64,000 bases of DNA. It comes from Heracleum sosnowskyi (taxonomy: Eukaryota > Streptophyta > Magnoliopsida > Apiales > Apiaceae). A program made the position numbers and the translations under genes. Location of the stretch: positions 64,506,006-64,570,005 of the forward strand of contig CM061245.1 of NCBI GenBank assembly GCA_030848705.1. Reading direction: 5' to 3'. The notes under the pieces were generated by a model that worked only from the letters and a program-made list of their open reading frames with translations, did no database searches and was not told where the DNA came from. Each line of letters opens with the position of its first letter. Positions within the stretch are counted from its first letter, which is position 1. Shown here piece after piece: positions 22,278 to 33,301 of this stretch.

Positions 22278-23673
22278 GAGAAAAGTTTAGAAGTAAGCAA
22301 GGAGGAAGACAGAGAAAAGTTTAGAGTGTATGCAATGAAAGTATTTGAGACAATGTTTGTGAGTAAAAACTTATGAAAAGATGAAGTGTGTAAAAGAATG
22401 AACCGTTTATGTGTAGTAAGTTTAAATAATAACTGTGAAAATTAAAACCCAATCGTTTTAATCATTACTACACACAGCAGGCGTCTTTGAAAAGTGTGTG
22501 AGTGGGATAGATGTCAAACATGCATACGCTGACAGATGTATGTACAACTTCCAATACACACGCGCAGTAAAAATAGCCATAATTACCGCTTGTCACATTG
22601 TTCAAAACACGCAACCTCTCTCTCCTCTGTTTAATACAAATATGAACCGTTTGTTATCATACTCTTTCGAATTTCAAAACAAATGTCTAATCTCAAAATT
22701 ATAAAATGTCTGAAACAAAGAAATCATTTTAACCATCAGAGATTAAAACAAAGTTACCTCGGCGTATTTCACACAATACATCAGTGTTTACCATTTGTCC
22801 TTCTTTGTCAATAAACTCTTTTCTCAAACTGTACAGGTGTGAATAATTGTGTGTGCAATAGCAGAGTTTACCGAAATCAATATTTAGATCATCTCAAAGT
22901 GCATAAAATCCACAAACTAAAGCAGTAAAAACTGATTGCACAAACTCTCATATATAAAATAAAATCTGATTCTTATCTAAACTCTGTCTTCTTATATCCT
23001 TTCATTTGGATATTTTTATTATTTTCACCCCCTTTTTTTATAATAATTTTTTTTTTTAATTTTTCCAGTAATCAGTGGTTGGCACTAGTCACCAAAAATC
23101 AAAGATTTTAGCCCTTACTTCATACAATAAGTTCCTGGATCTTCCTAGGCACAACATGATCTCAAAGGAATTTGTGCTCTTTTTGGCATCTTTTGTTTTG
23201 AGGGTGAAATATTTGCAACTAATTGTCAGAGTTTAGACTTTTCATCAGTTAATACAATTAATTTATGAGAGAAAGTGCAAACAGCTAATACAGACTCAGT
23301 GTATAGGATCAATAAACTAAGAGATGCTATAAATATAGAGACAGTATCATGCTGTGTTAACTTACTGCACAGATTTGAGATCAGAATCTATATAACTCTT
23401 AAGGATTCATAATTACTTACTGAGAATTATGCCTCATACAAATTTCTTCATCGGTCCATATGTTTCAGACAAAATCACAATCAGAGTATAGCATTAGAAT
23501 GTAACTATCAGTGATTTACTATCAGAGTATGACCAACACTTTATGACTAACAGAGTTTAGCATCAGAGTTTACTTTCAGAGTTTATGACACCGGTACTCT
23601 TAACAGTTTACATATGCAAGGAATCATGAGCATAAAATCAAACATGTATAGTTTTTTAGTCTAACCCGTATCT
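22278..23673 (-). other. Noncoding stretch between pol and extra ORF of Element 5
   Basis: This 1.4 kb has no ORF that I believe. It has a homopolymer A/T run near 23032-23060 and several TCAGAGTTT motifs (near 22859, 23224, 23550, 23563 and 23575). It could hold the leader or promoter of the extra ORF, but nothing proves this. Confidence 0.5.
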
Positions 23674-26600
23674 CTAGTCGAAACCAGAGATCATTCCAAG
23701 TTCATTTACCAATCTTGTAAAAGTAGCTTCACTCAAAGGTTTGGTGAAGATATCTGCAAGTTGTTGGTCTGTAGACACAAAATGAAGCTCAATGTTTCCT
23801 TCTTCCACATGTTCTCTGATAAAATGATACCTTATGCTGATGTGCTTGGTCATGGAGTGCTGTACTGGATTACCTGTCATAGCAATAGCACTTTGGTTAT
23901 CACAGAAAATAGGTATTTTAGAGTACCTCAAACCATAATCCAGCAACTGATTCTTCATCCACAGAATCTGTGCACAACAGCTACCAGCAGCTATATACTC
24001 TGCTTCTGCAGTGGATGTGGAAATTGACTTCTGTTTCTTGCTATACCAAGAAACCAATCTCTCACCTAAGAATTGACAGCTTCCACTTGTACTTTTTCTG
24101 TCTATCTTACAACCTGCAAAATCTGCATCAGAGTAACCAATTAGCTTAAACTCTGATTCTCTAGGATACCACAAACCCAAGGTTATGGTTCCTTTGAGAT
24201 ATTTGAAAATCCTTTTTACAGCTGTTAGATGAGGCTCTCTGGGATCTGCTTGAAATCTTGCACAAAGACATGTGGCATACATGATATCAGGTCTACTTGC
24301 TGTGAGATACAGAAGAGACCCTATCATGCCTCTATAGGTTGTCATATCCACTGTAGCACCTGTGTCTTTGTCTAGCTTTGTTGCAGTAGCCATGGGAGTT
24401 GGAGCAGATGAACTATCAAGCATACCAAATTTCTTTAGAAGATTTCTGGTATACTTTGCTTGATTGATAAAAATCCCATCATCTGTTTGCTTGACCTGTA
24501 AGCCTAGAAAATAACTAAGCTCTCCCATCATGCTCATTTGGTACCTGGACTGCATAAGCTTTGCAAACTTCTTACAAAGTTTGTCATTAGTAGATCCAAA
24601 AATAATATCATCTACATAAATTTGAACTAAAAGCAAATCATCACCAGAATTGAAATAAAACAAGGTTTTATCAATTTTACCTCTTGTGAACCCACTTTCT
24701 AAAAGAAATTGAGCAAGAGTTTCATACCATGCTCTTGGTGCTTGCTTTAGTCCATATAATGCCTTGTCAAGCCTGTAGACATAATCTGGATGCTTGGGAT
24801 CTACAAATCCTGGTGGTTGTTCAACAAACACTTCTTCTTCAAGCTTCCCATTGAGAAAAGCACTTTTCACATCCATCTGAAAGACTTTAAACTTCTTGTG
24901 TGCAGCATAGGCTAGAAAAATTCTTATGGCCTCCAATCTTGCAACTGGAGCAAAGGTTTCATCATAGTCAATTCCTTCCTGTTGTGAATAACCTTTAGCC
25001 ACAAGTCTAGCCTTGTTTCTTGTAATCACACCTTCACTGTCAGTCTTGTTTCTGAAAACCCACTTTGTACCTACAATTGATCTATTCTTTGGTCTAGGTA
25101 CAAGTGTCCAGACTTCATTTCTTTCAAATTCATTTAACTCTTCTTGCATTGCTGTAATCCAATTAGCATCTTGAAGAGCTTCCTCCACTTTCTTTGGTTC
25201 TGTTTGAGACAAGAAAGCATGATACAGACACTCATTATTTGTTGCACTTCTAGTTCTCACACTAGCATCAGGATCTCCAATTATGAGATCAGGTGTGTGT
25301 GCCTGTGTCCACTTTCTTGCTGTTGGTAAGTGGTTTCTTGCATCATTATTGGATCCTCCCCCTTGATCCATGCTCTCCTGATTCATATGTTGACTTTCTG
25401 CAGCATCTGAGGCTCCCCCTGAATTGGATGGCTCAGAGTTTGAACTGTCAGAGTTTGAATCAGTTTCCTCAACTGACTCACTTGCTGTGTCTTGTGGAGC
25501 TTCTTCACGCTCCCCCTCAACTGGTTCTCTATTTTGTTCAATTTGAGAATTTCCAGTTTCTCCAGTATTTACCAGTAGAGGTTCAGAGTATGCTTCGTCA
25601 GAGTTTGTCAGACCAGCTTCATCAGAGTTTACATCATCAGAGAATAAATCTTCATTTTCAAAACGTAGTTGATCATATTCATTTTCATCTTCAAGTCCAG
25701 TTATTTTCTTGTCATCAAATGACACATGTATGGATTCCATGATCACTTTAGTTCTCAGATTGTAGACTCTGAATGCTTTTGTTGACAATGGATAGCCAAC
25801 AAAGATTCCTTTATCAGCTTTTAACTCGAACTTGGTCAACTGTTCAGGATGAGTCTTCAACACAAAGCATTTGCATCCAAATATATGAAAATATTTCAAA
25901 TTTGGCTTCTTATTTTTCACCATCTCATATGGTGTTTTCCCATGCTTGTTGATCAGTGTAGCATTTTGAGTAAAACAAGCAGTTTGAACAGCTTCTGCCC
26001 AGAAATAAGTTGGCAATTTTGCTTCGTCAAGCATAGTTTTGGCTGCTTCAATTAAAGTTCTGTTCTTTCTTTCAACTACACCATTTTGCTGTGGAGTTCC
26101 AGGTGCAGAAAATTCTTGTTTCACTCCTCTTTCCTTGCAGAAAGCTTCCATGATTGAGTTTCTGAATTCAGTTCCATTATCACTCCTTATAATTTTGACT
26201 TTGTGATGTGATCCTTTGTCCAGTAGATTTACATGATCCATCAGAGTTTGAGCAGTTTCATCCTTCTTTGATAAGAAATACACCCAGGTATATCTAGTAT
26301 ATTCATCAACAATTACTAGAGCATATTTCTTTCTGCCCATAGACATCACATTCACTGGTCCAAAGAGATCAACATGTAGAAGATGATAAGGTTCCACTAC
26401 TGAAGATTCAGATTTGCTCTTGAAAGATGACTTCCTTTGCTTGGCCTTTTGACAAGAATCACATAGACCATCTAGACTGAGTATTGATTTTGGAAGTCCC
26501 CTTACAAGATCCTTTCTTATTAGCTCATTGATGTTGTTCAAATTGAGATGAGAGAGCTTCTTATGCCAATTCCAACTCTCTTCATTTGACATTCTTGCAG

Positions 26601-26988
26601 TCAGACACACTGTTTTTCCATCAGAGTTTGTTACCAAACTTGCTTCATAAATGTTGTTGCGCCTGTGTCCAACTAGAACAACTTTTCCAGTAGATTTACT
26701 GATAACTTCACAGTGTTCAGTATGAAAATCTACATGGTTTCCTCTGTCACAGATTTGACTCACAGATAGCAGATTATGCTTGAGTCCTGAGACTAGAGCT
26801 ACATTTAATATGATGACACTTCCAAGATTGATATTGCCATATCCCATAGTACGTCCTATGTTGCCATCTCCATAGGAAACCTTTGGGTCAGCCTTCTCCT
26901 CAAAATCTGATAGCAGGGCTTTATTTCCAGTCATGTGTCCTGAGCATCCACTGTCCAAGATAAGGGTGCTCTCTTTTATGCCCTGCAA
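23674..26988 (-). CDS. pol: Element 5 pol polyprotein (protease, integrase, RT, RNase H), intact
   Basis: 1104 codons are open without interruption. Copia order is clear. The protease has DSGCSGHMTG near residue 12. Integrase has its zinc-binding part around WHKKLSHLN and CDSCQKAK (140-175), then catalytic D in HVDLFGP (~205), D in RSDNGTEF (~268) and E in QNGVVERKNR (~304). RT carries MDVKSAFLNG and the YVDD box near residue 790. RNase H has GYSDADFAGC near 951 and ends ADIFTKPL... Length and order match plant copia pol. There is no ATG at the upstream end: the frame opens just after a TGA at a TTGCAG|GGC sequence, and gag stops 11 bases earlier in another frame, so translation probably starts on a spliced RNA. 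This is the only complete pol in the window. Confidence 0.95.
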   Translation of the reverse strand: MQGIKESTLILDSGCSGHMTGNKALLSDFEEKADPKVSYGDGNIGRTMGYGNINLGSVIILNVALVSGLKHNLLSVSQICDRGNHVDFHTEHCEVISKSTGKVVLVGHRRNNIYEASLVTNSDGKTVCLTARMSNEESWNWHKKLSHLNLNNINELIRKDLVRGLPKSILSLDGLCDSCQKAKQRKSSFKSKSESSVVEPYHLLHVDLFGPVNVMSMGRKKYALVIVDEYTRYTWVYFLSKKDETAQTLMDHVNLLDKGSHHKVKIIRSDNGTEFRNSIMEAFCKERGVKQEFSAPGTPQQNGVVERKNRTLIEAAKTMLDEAKLPTYFWAEAVQTACFTQNATLINKHGKTPYEMVKNKKPNLKYFHIFGCKCFVLKTHPEQLTKFELKADKGIFVGYPLSTKAFRVYNLRTKVIMESIHVSFDDKKITGLEDENEYDQLRFENEDLFSDDVNSDEAGLTNSDEAYSEPLLVNTGETGNSQIEQNREPVEGEREEAPQDTASESVEETDSNSDSSNSEPSNSGGASDAAESQHMNQESMDQGGGSNNDARNHLPTARKWTQAHTPDLIIGDPDASVRTRSATNNECLYHAFLSQTEPKKVEEALQDANWITAMQEELNEFERNEVWTLVPRPKNRSIVGTKWVFRNKTDSEGVITRNKARLVAKGYSQQEGIDYDETFAPVARLEAIRIFLAYAAHKKFKVFQMDVKSAFLNGKLEEEVFVEQPPGFVDPKHPDYVYRLDKALYGLKQAPRAWYETLAQFLLESGFTRGKIDKTLFYFNSGDDLLLVQIYVDDIIFGSTNDKLCKKFAKLMQSRYQMSMMGELSYFLGLQVKQTDDGIFINQAKYTRNLLKKFGMLDSSSAPTPMATATKLDKDTGATVDMTTYRGMIGSLLYLTASRPDIMYATCLCARFQADPREPHLTAVKRIFKYLKGTITLGLWYPRESEFKLIGYSDADFAGCKIDRKSTSGSCQFLGERLVSWYSKKQKSISTSTAEAEYIAAGSCCAQILWMKNQLLDYGLRYSKIPIFCDNQSAIAMTGNPVQHSMTKHISIRYHFIREHVEEGNIELHFVSTDQQLADIFTKPLSEATFTRLVNELGMISGFD

Positions 26989-27012
26989 TCACAACCAATT
27001 ACAAAGAGTTAG
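26983..27012 (-). promoter_or_regulatory. Candidate 3' splice site at the gag-pol junction of Element 5
   Basis: The minus strand has CTAAC (branch-point type, 27012-27008), a T-rich stretch and TGCAG|GGC with the acceptor at 26983. The gag stop TAA (27001-26999) and a TGA in the pol frame both fall inside it. Element 9 has the same arrangement at 61420-61449. Confidence 0.55.
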
Positions 27013-29330
27013 TTTTAAGGATCCAGACTTGCTTGGATCCTTTGGCTTTCTTAACATTGTTAGCTTTTGCAGCGGAATCACTATCAACAGAGTTTAAACT
27101 AACATTGTCAGACTTTACACTTGCAGAGTTTGCTCTAACCCACTTCAGATTGGGTTTTAGCTCATAGTAGTTGTGATAAATAGCATGATAACTCTTACAA
27201 GTATAAATAGAATGCCAAGTGCTCCCACAATGTGTGCATAAAGTCTGTGGTTTAACCCTTACATAATCATTCTTTACTCCTGATGTAGAAGGTAAATAAT
27301 TAATATCTTTGTTCTTATTGCAAAATCTAGCAAGATGGTTAGTACTACCACAATTATAACATGTTTTCCTTGGAGCAGCAGCAGTAGGCAAATGATTATT
27401 TCTTTTATTTATGCCTATCTTTCCATTCCTATTCTTCTTGGACCCTTTTGGTTTCATGGCAGACTTTACTTCTTTGAGCTTATGATTGAACTGTTTTCCT
27501 GTCATCAAGCCAACATTAACCTGTTTTTCACAGGTTTTTACTGGCTTTCTAACAGCTTCTATTTCCATAAGATTTTCTGTTATAATATTTTCCTGTCTTT
27601 CACAGGTTTCATCTGATTCCATATCAGCTTCTCTTACTACAACAGATTTTAACTTAGTGGACTCTGGAACAAATTTCACAGGTTTAAGTTGTGGTTTAAC
27701 CTTAACCTTGTCTTTAAACCTAAGTTCATCATTTTCACAATAGCCTAAACCTACAGAATCTGTCTGAAACACTTGATGAGTGTCTCTTCCAGAGTTTGTC
27801 CAAGTCTTGATTATTTTTCTTTCTTTTTCTAGATCAGATTCTAGCTGCTTATATCTCTTAGTCAACTCCTGTTCAATATAAACAGCATCATCTCTTTCTT
27901 TTTGAATCTGCTTCATATTTTCAAGTTCTCCTTCAAGAAACTTGTTTCTATCTTTAAGGCTAAGATTCTCAGATTTAATTCTCTCATTCTCTAAAGTCTG
28001 ATCCCTATAACTAACATGTACGCTTTTCAGATATACTCTTAACTCAGATATATTATCAGTATCATAAGCATAAGTAGTTAGGGGTACCTTATTTTCAGAT
28101 GATTCAGTCTCATCTTTGACAGTTGCCATAAGAGCATAATTTACTCCATCATCAGAGTCTGAAGTATCTGCCCAGTCTTTGCCTTTAGAGATGAGTGCTT
28201 TCTCAGATTTTCCTTTCTTGCACTCTGGGGCATAGTGACCCATCTCCTTACACTTGTAGCACTGGATTTCAGATTTATCCTTCTTGCCAGACTTGGTCTC
28301 CCTTCCATCAGACTTTCTAAAACTTTTCCTTTCAGAGTTTGAATCTTTCCTTGAGAATCTCTTTCCTTTCTTGAAGTTCTTGAATCCCATCTTCTTGAAG
28401 GTCTTCACCATCAATGCAGCCATTTGCATCATCTGTTCTTCATCATCCTCAGAGTCAGAAGCTTTATTAGAGTTTGAGTCATCATCAGAGTTTGATGACT
28501 CACTTTCAGATTTAATGACTAAAGCCTTTCCCTTGGCTTTCTTCCTTGATGATTCCTTCTTGATGGGCTTCTCCTCAACTTTTAGAGCAACAGATTTTGT
28601 CTTCTTGCTGGATCTCCTGTTTCTTTGTTCTATCTCAAGTTCATGAGTCTTTAACAATCCATAGATCTCATCAAGATCTGTATCTGCAAGATCATAATTA
28701 TCTCTGATTGTTGTCGCCTTTAAATCCCATCTTTCAGGTAGGGATAAGAGAAATTTGAGATTTGACTCTTCAAGCTCATATTCTTTATCAACCAGAGACA
28801 GATCATTTATTTAATAGTTTGCAAAATCTGTCATAAGTCTCAGTCAAGGTTTCATTAGGTCTTGAATCAAAGTGCTCATACTCTTGTGTGAGTATTGTCT
28901 TCCTGTTTTTCTTTATAGCAGTGGTTCCTTGACACCTGACTTCCAAAGCATCCCAGATTTCTTTTGCAGTTTTGCAACCAATTACTCTGTTAGACATAAC
29001 ATTATCTAAAGCACTGTGGAGAAGATGTCTAACCTTTGCATCTTTTTCAAGAGATGAGATGTCCTCAGGAGTATAATCTTTCTTCTCCTTTGGAACAGTC
29101 TTTTGTTCTTGGCCAGCAACAACAGGGGCTAGTTTGGTTGGATTATGAGGACCATCATTAATTCTGTCAAGATATTCTGGATCTGTAGCCTCCAGAAACA
29201 TGGTCATCTTCACCTTCCAAATTGGATACTCCACTGGCCTGAGAATTGGAACCCTGATTGTTTCATATCGACTCACAGAATTAGGTTTAACCTGTTCAAC
29301 CTTGGGAGGAGCTTGATTTTCTTCAGACAT
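26999..29330 (-). pseudogene. gag: Element 5 gag, frameshifted
   Basis: It starts at the ATG at 29330 (MSEENQAPPKVEQ). The first 175 codons carry the UBN2-type copia gag domain (PIWKVKMTMFLEATDPEYL, KEIWDALEVRCQG, EHFDSRPNETLTETYDRF). A 4-bp insertion near 28804-28810, relative to Element 9, shifts the frame and makes a stop at 28803. The other frame continues from about 28800 to the stop at 26999. This part holds a Lys-rich stretch, Ser/Asp-rich SNSDDDSNS repeats, a CCHC knuckle CYKCKEMGHYAPEC near 28260-28220, a coiled-coil segment, and two more knuckle-like motifs (CYNCGSTNHLARFC, CTHCGSTWHSIYTC). The C-terminal codons overlap the candidate splice signals. Confidence 0.92.
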
Positions 29331-29379
29331 GATTATTACTGTGTTTGAATCGTAAAACTGTATATATTAAACAGCCTAA

Positions 29380-29391
29380 GCTCTGATACCA
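29380..29391 (-). other. Element 5 primer-binding site (initiator tRNA-Met)
   Basis: TGGTATCAGAGC on the minus strand, two bases after the LTR end. Confidence 0.92.
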
Positions 29392-29393
29392 AT

Positions 29394-29888
29394 TGTTAGG
29401 CCGAATACAGTATAATCAAATATATATGAGAATAACAATAATCAAGAACACTGTTTATGAATCAATAAACTGTAATTGTATTAACAGCTTCTCTCTTTAT
29501 GATGTTAATGAATCACAAAGAGCTTCTAGGTTACAAGAATAATAATTCTATGTTCGCGTCCCTTCTAGGGATAACCTATCTGTGTTTATATAGTACACAG
29601 TTACATACAATCCATCTCTAATTGATATTCCTATAAGTTAGCTATACAATTCATATCAATTAAGGATTGCTTCTTATCTTCTATTCCGTTTCCTTAGCTG
29701 TATCAATATATTCTGCTTCTTTCCATCTTCAGAATATATTGCTTCTAGAATATTCAATTCAGCACCGACAGCTAATTCAACTATCACCACGTCAGACTTT
29801 AACAAACTCTGACTGGCTTCAATGTAAACTCTGATTAACACCTGGTACTTAAACACTGATGAGCAAACGTCAGCAATTATATTTAACA
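29394..29888 (-). repeat. Element 5 5' LTR
   Basis: 495 bp, starting (sense) TGTTAAATATAATTGC and ending CGGCCTAACA at the PBS. Same length as the Element 9 LTR. Confidence 0.93.
29584..29592 (-). promoter_or_regulatory. Element 5 LTR TATA box
   Basis: TATATAAAC on the minus strand; the same box is in the 3' LTR near 18160 and in Element 9 at 58914-58922. Confidence 0.65.
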
Positions 29889-29893
29889 TTACA
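29889..29893. other. Right target duplication of Element 5
   Basis: TTACA, identical to 17965-17969. Confidence 0.92.
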
Positions 29894-32800
29894 TATAAGT
29901 ATATCTCCTTGATCATTAATCTCATTAATAAGGTGATATCGCCTTAGTAAATTCCCAAAACATCATCTTTGGCTACTTCTCTAGTATCAATATACTAAGC
30001 CTCGATTGTAGAATCATTTACGGTTCTTGCTATGAACTATTCTAGCTTACCACACATCTATTTAGACAAAACACAAATCCAGACTAAGACACAAAAACCG
30101 TCATGTCTGTCTAGAAACTAACATCCGTGTAACATTTTACATCCACCTTCCCATCTCCTCCATATACCAAGAATGAGTCTTTAGTCCTCTTCAGGCACTT
30201 AAGAATATTCTTGATTCCAATATAGTGACCATCACTTGGATTAGACTGGTACCTGCTCGTCATGCATAAAGCATATGAGACATCATGACGAGTACATATC
30301 ATCACATACATTATGAAACCAATTTCCGAAGCATATAGAACTATACTAATGTGGTCCATATCATCCAATGATTTTAGACCATTTATTTTGAGATCACTAT
30401 CTCATAGACATGGGAACATTTCCCTTTTAGCCTCTTTGCATCCCTAATTGGTGCAATACATTGTCAATGTATGTACTCTGACTTAAGCCGAATAATCTTC
30501 GTGATCTATCTCTATAGATCCTGATCCCTAAGATATAGGACACATCTCCTAAGTCTTTCATCAAGAAACTATTTCTTTACCAAGTCTTAACAACCTGTTG
30601 AGAAAGTATGTCATTCCTTATTTATAATATATCATCTACATATGATACTAGGAATGCCACATAGCTCCCACTAACCTTCTTGTAAACACACGGTTCATCT
30701 TCATTTTGAATAGAGCCAAACTATTTGACTGTTTCATCAAAAACGTATATTCCATCTCCTCGAGGCTTACTTTAATCCATAAATGGATCGACTTATCTTA
30801 TAAACTATTCTAGCAAAACTTGGATCTATAAAACCTTCAGGTAGTGTCATGTACACAACCTTTTCAACGCTCCCATTCCAGAAAGTAGTCTTGACATCCA
30901 TTTTCCAGATTTCGTAGTCATAGTAAGCAAGCAAAATCCCGATGGACTTGACCATTGCCACTGGTGAGAAAGTTTCATCATAGTTAATACCATGAATTTA
31001 CTTGAAACCTTTTGCCACCAGTCGTGCCTTATAGGTCTGTACATCACTATCCATGTCAGTTTCCTTCTTGAAAACACACTTGCACCTTATAGGTTTTACC
31101 CCTATAGGTGGATCAACCAAAGTCCATACTTGGTTTTTCATACATGGAATCCATCTTAGATTTCATGGCCTCCTGCCAACTTTTAGCTCTTGGAATTTTC
31201 ATAGCGTCTTGGTGGGTAAGAGGCTCATTATCATTATTCACAAGCATTACATCACCATCCCGAGTCAAGAGAAATTCATAATATCTCTCGGACTCATGGT
31301 GAATCCTACCTGACCTACGAACAACCTGTGTTTCTTGAGCAGTATTGTCATTAACATTTTCTTGCACATTCTGCTCTTGTTCCAACTTCGGTTCAATGTT
31401 ATCTCGTGGTTCTCGATCCTCATCGAGATCTATTTTCCTCCCAGTATTTCTTTTAGAAAGAAATTCTCTCTCAAGAAATACAGCAGTCCGAGCAACAAAC
31501 ACTTTGTTCTCTGGAGGATTAAAGAAGTAAGACCCCTTTTGTTTTAATTTGGTATCCCACAAAATTACATTTATCTGATTTTAGTCCTAGCTTGTCATAG
31601 GTTAAACGTTTCACAAACGGTTTGCATCCCCTAATTTTCATAAATGACATGCTATAACTTTTCTCAGTCCACATCTTATATGGTGTCTCCTGAACCATTT
31701 TAGTAGGAACACGGTTTAGTGTATATGCACTTGTCTCTAGGGTATAACCCCAGAAACTTATTGGAAGATCCTCTTGACTCATCATCCATCGCACTATGTC
31801 CAACAAAGTATGATTTTAGTTCTTAGAAACCCCTTTCTTTGAACCTTTTCTACTTCAGCTTAATATTCTTTGAACTTTTCAAAAGATTCGAATTTGTTCT
31901 TCAAAAGATATCCATATTCGTATCTACTGAAATCATCAGTAACCGCTATAAAGTAGTAAAACCTACCTTCTGCCATCGTACGTATATGACCACATACATC
32001 ACCATGTATAAGTCATAATCGTTCGATGACCCTTTCACCATTTCTAGTAAAAGGAGCCTTTTGTCTTTTTACCAAATAAACCAAGATTCGCATTCTTCGT
32101 ATGATTCATAATCAAACTTATCCAATCATCCATCAGTATGTAAATTGGAAATGCATTTCTTATAATATGGCCTTAATTACAGTGCCAAAGGTAATGTTTG
32201 ATTTGAGTCATTTTAGAACATATAAATTGTTAACTAATTGTGCAACATCATTAACCTTTTCATTGAAATGTAATAAACAACAATTGTTATATATCCAATT
32301 AAAATGAAAAACCTTTCTTGTCCATACAAGAAATCAATCTAATGTCTCTACTCTTAGAGGCACGTAGTTACAATTATCAAGTTCTAAACTTAGCCTTATA
32401 TGCAGAATTAAGTAACGAGTTACTTTAACTAGAGTAACAACTTTTGCTCCAATTCTAACCCGAAACCTGAAGCTTGACCCTCACCGGTCTTCTTCTTAGA
32501 TCTTCCAAATAAGCATGACAGTTTAACTTCCAGTCTTTCGGTTTTCCACAGAAGCGACAATCGTCTTCTTTAATTAGCAACACCTCCTTTAGGCGACAAA
32601 ACCTCTTTGGGATTAGAGTTTAATATGGTTATAGAATTAGATCAAATCTTCTTCTTTCCATTCCATTTTCCTTTCCCATTCACATTCCTACATTCACCAT
32701 CATTATGGGAGTAGTCCATGCATTTATCATGTTGCTTACAGCAGTTCTCAACGTGCTTCACAACTTAGTGGGTGCTATGTCTATCTCATTTATTTCGTTG

Positions 32801-33301
32801 TTCACTAACTAATTGAGAATAGTTATTGTTCAAAGATTTGTATGATCAAATCATTCCGAGTCTCTAGACCAATCTTGAAACCCAAAATAAATAATAATCA
32901 AGGTACTCATTATACCCTATCATCTTTAGAACATCTGGTACAACCGAATCTCACGTTCCCTACTTGTAGGTGTATGGTGTCTTGCTATTGTCAAATCCCT
33001 TTTGACGAGCCTTTTCCTCAAACATCTTTTAAGGTGCTCAAATATCTCATAAGCATCCATATGCTCATATTGTTTCTTAAGCTCAACACTCATAGTTGCA
33101 AGCATGAGACATGAAACATCAGCAGTAGAATAATCAATTTTCTTCCAATAAGCATTATGTTCGGCACATGTTACATTCTCAGCTAAAAGGTAAGGGAAGA
33201 ATTTGACTAACATCGTGGTGCCTGAGGACGATCCTCAAGCTCCTATATCAGTCGAGGAAATTTGTTCCTGTCAGCTTGTCCTTCTCAAGGACTGATCGCA
33301 T
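29894..33301 (-). pseudogene. gag-pol: Element 4 gag-pol relic
   Basis: The copia order is preserved but broken by many stops and indels. Gag starts at the ATG at 33301 (MRSVLEKDKLTGTNF), has a stop after LD near 33255, and continues as 33213-32926 (SCLMLATMS, EHMDAYEIFEHL). A CCHC-like knuckle (CRFCGKPKDWKLNC) lies near 32530-32490. Integrase is recognisable near 32030-31880 (HGDVCGHIRTMAEG) and 31806-31519 (SFWGYTLETSAYTLNRVPTK). RT appears at 30961-30767 (WKMDVKTTFWNG, IYGLK) and as a YVDD box near 30640. The RT end is at 30368-30111 (RHDVSYALCMTSRYQ). RNase H continues left across Element 5. I could not place the lineage exactly. Confidence 0.85.

Larger units (their letters stand above)
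17970..29888 (-). mobile_element. Element 5: complete young Sirevirus-type Ty1/copia element (11.9 kb)
   Basis: Two 495-bp LTRs differ at only two positions that I can find. They flank, in sense order, PBS, gag (broken), pol (intact), a 1.4-kb noncoding stretch, a long extra ORF (broken) and PPT. An extra ORF after pol is a hallmark of some Sireviruses such as SIRE1. A perfect TTACA duplication marks insertion into Element 4. LTR identity means a very recent insertion. Gag has a 4-bp insertion and the extra ORF has a stop and a frameshift, so this copy is probably not autonomous although its pol is open. Element 9 is a sister copy in the opposite orientation. Confidence 0.93.
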
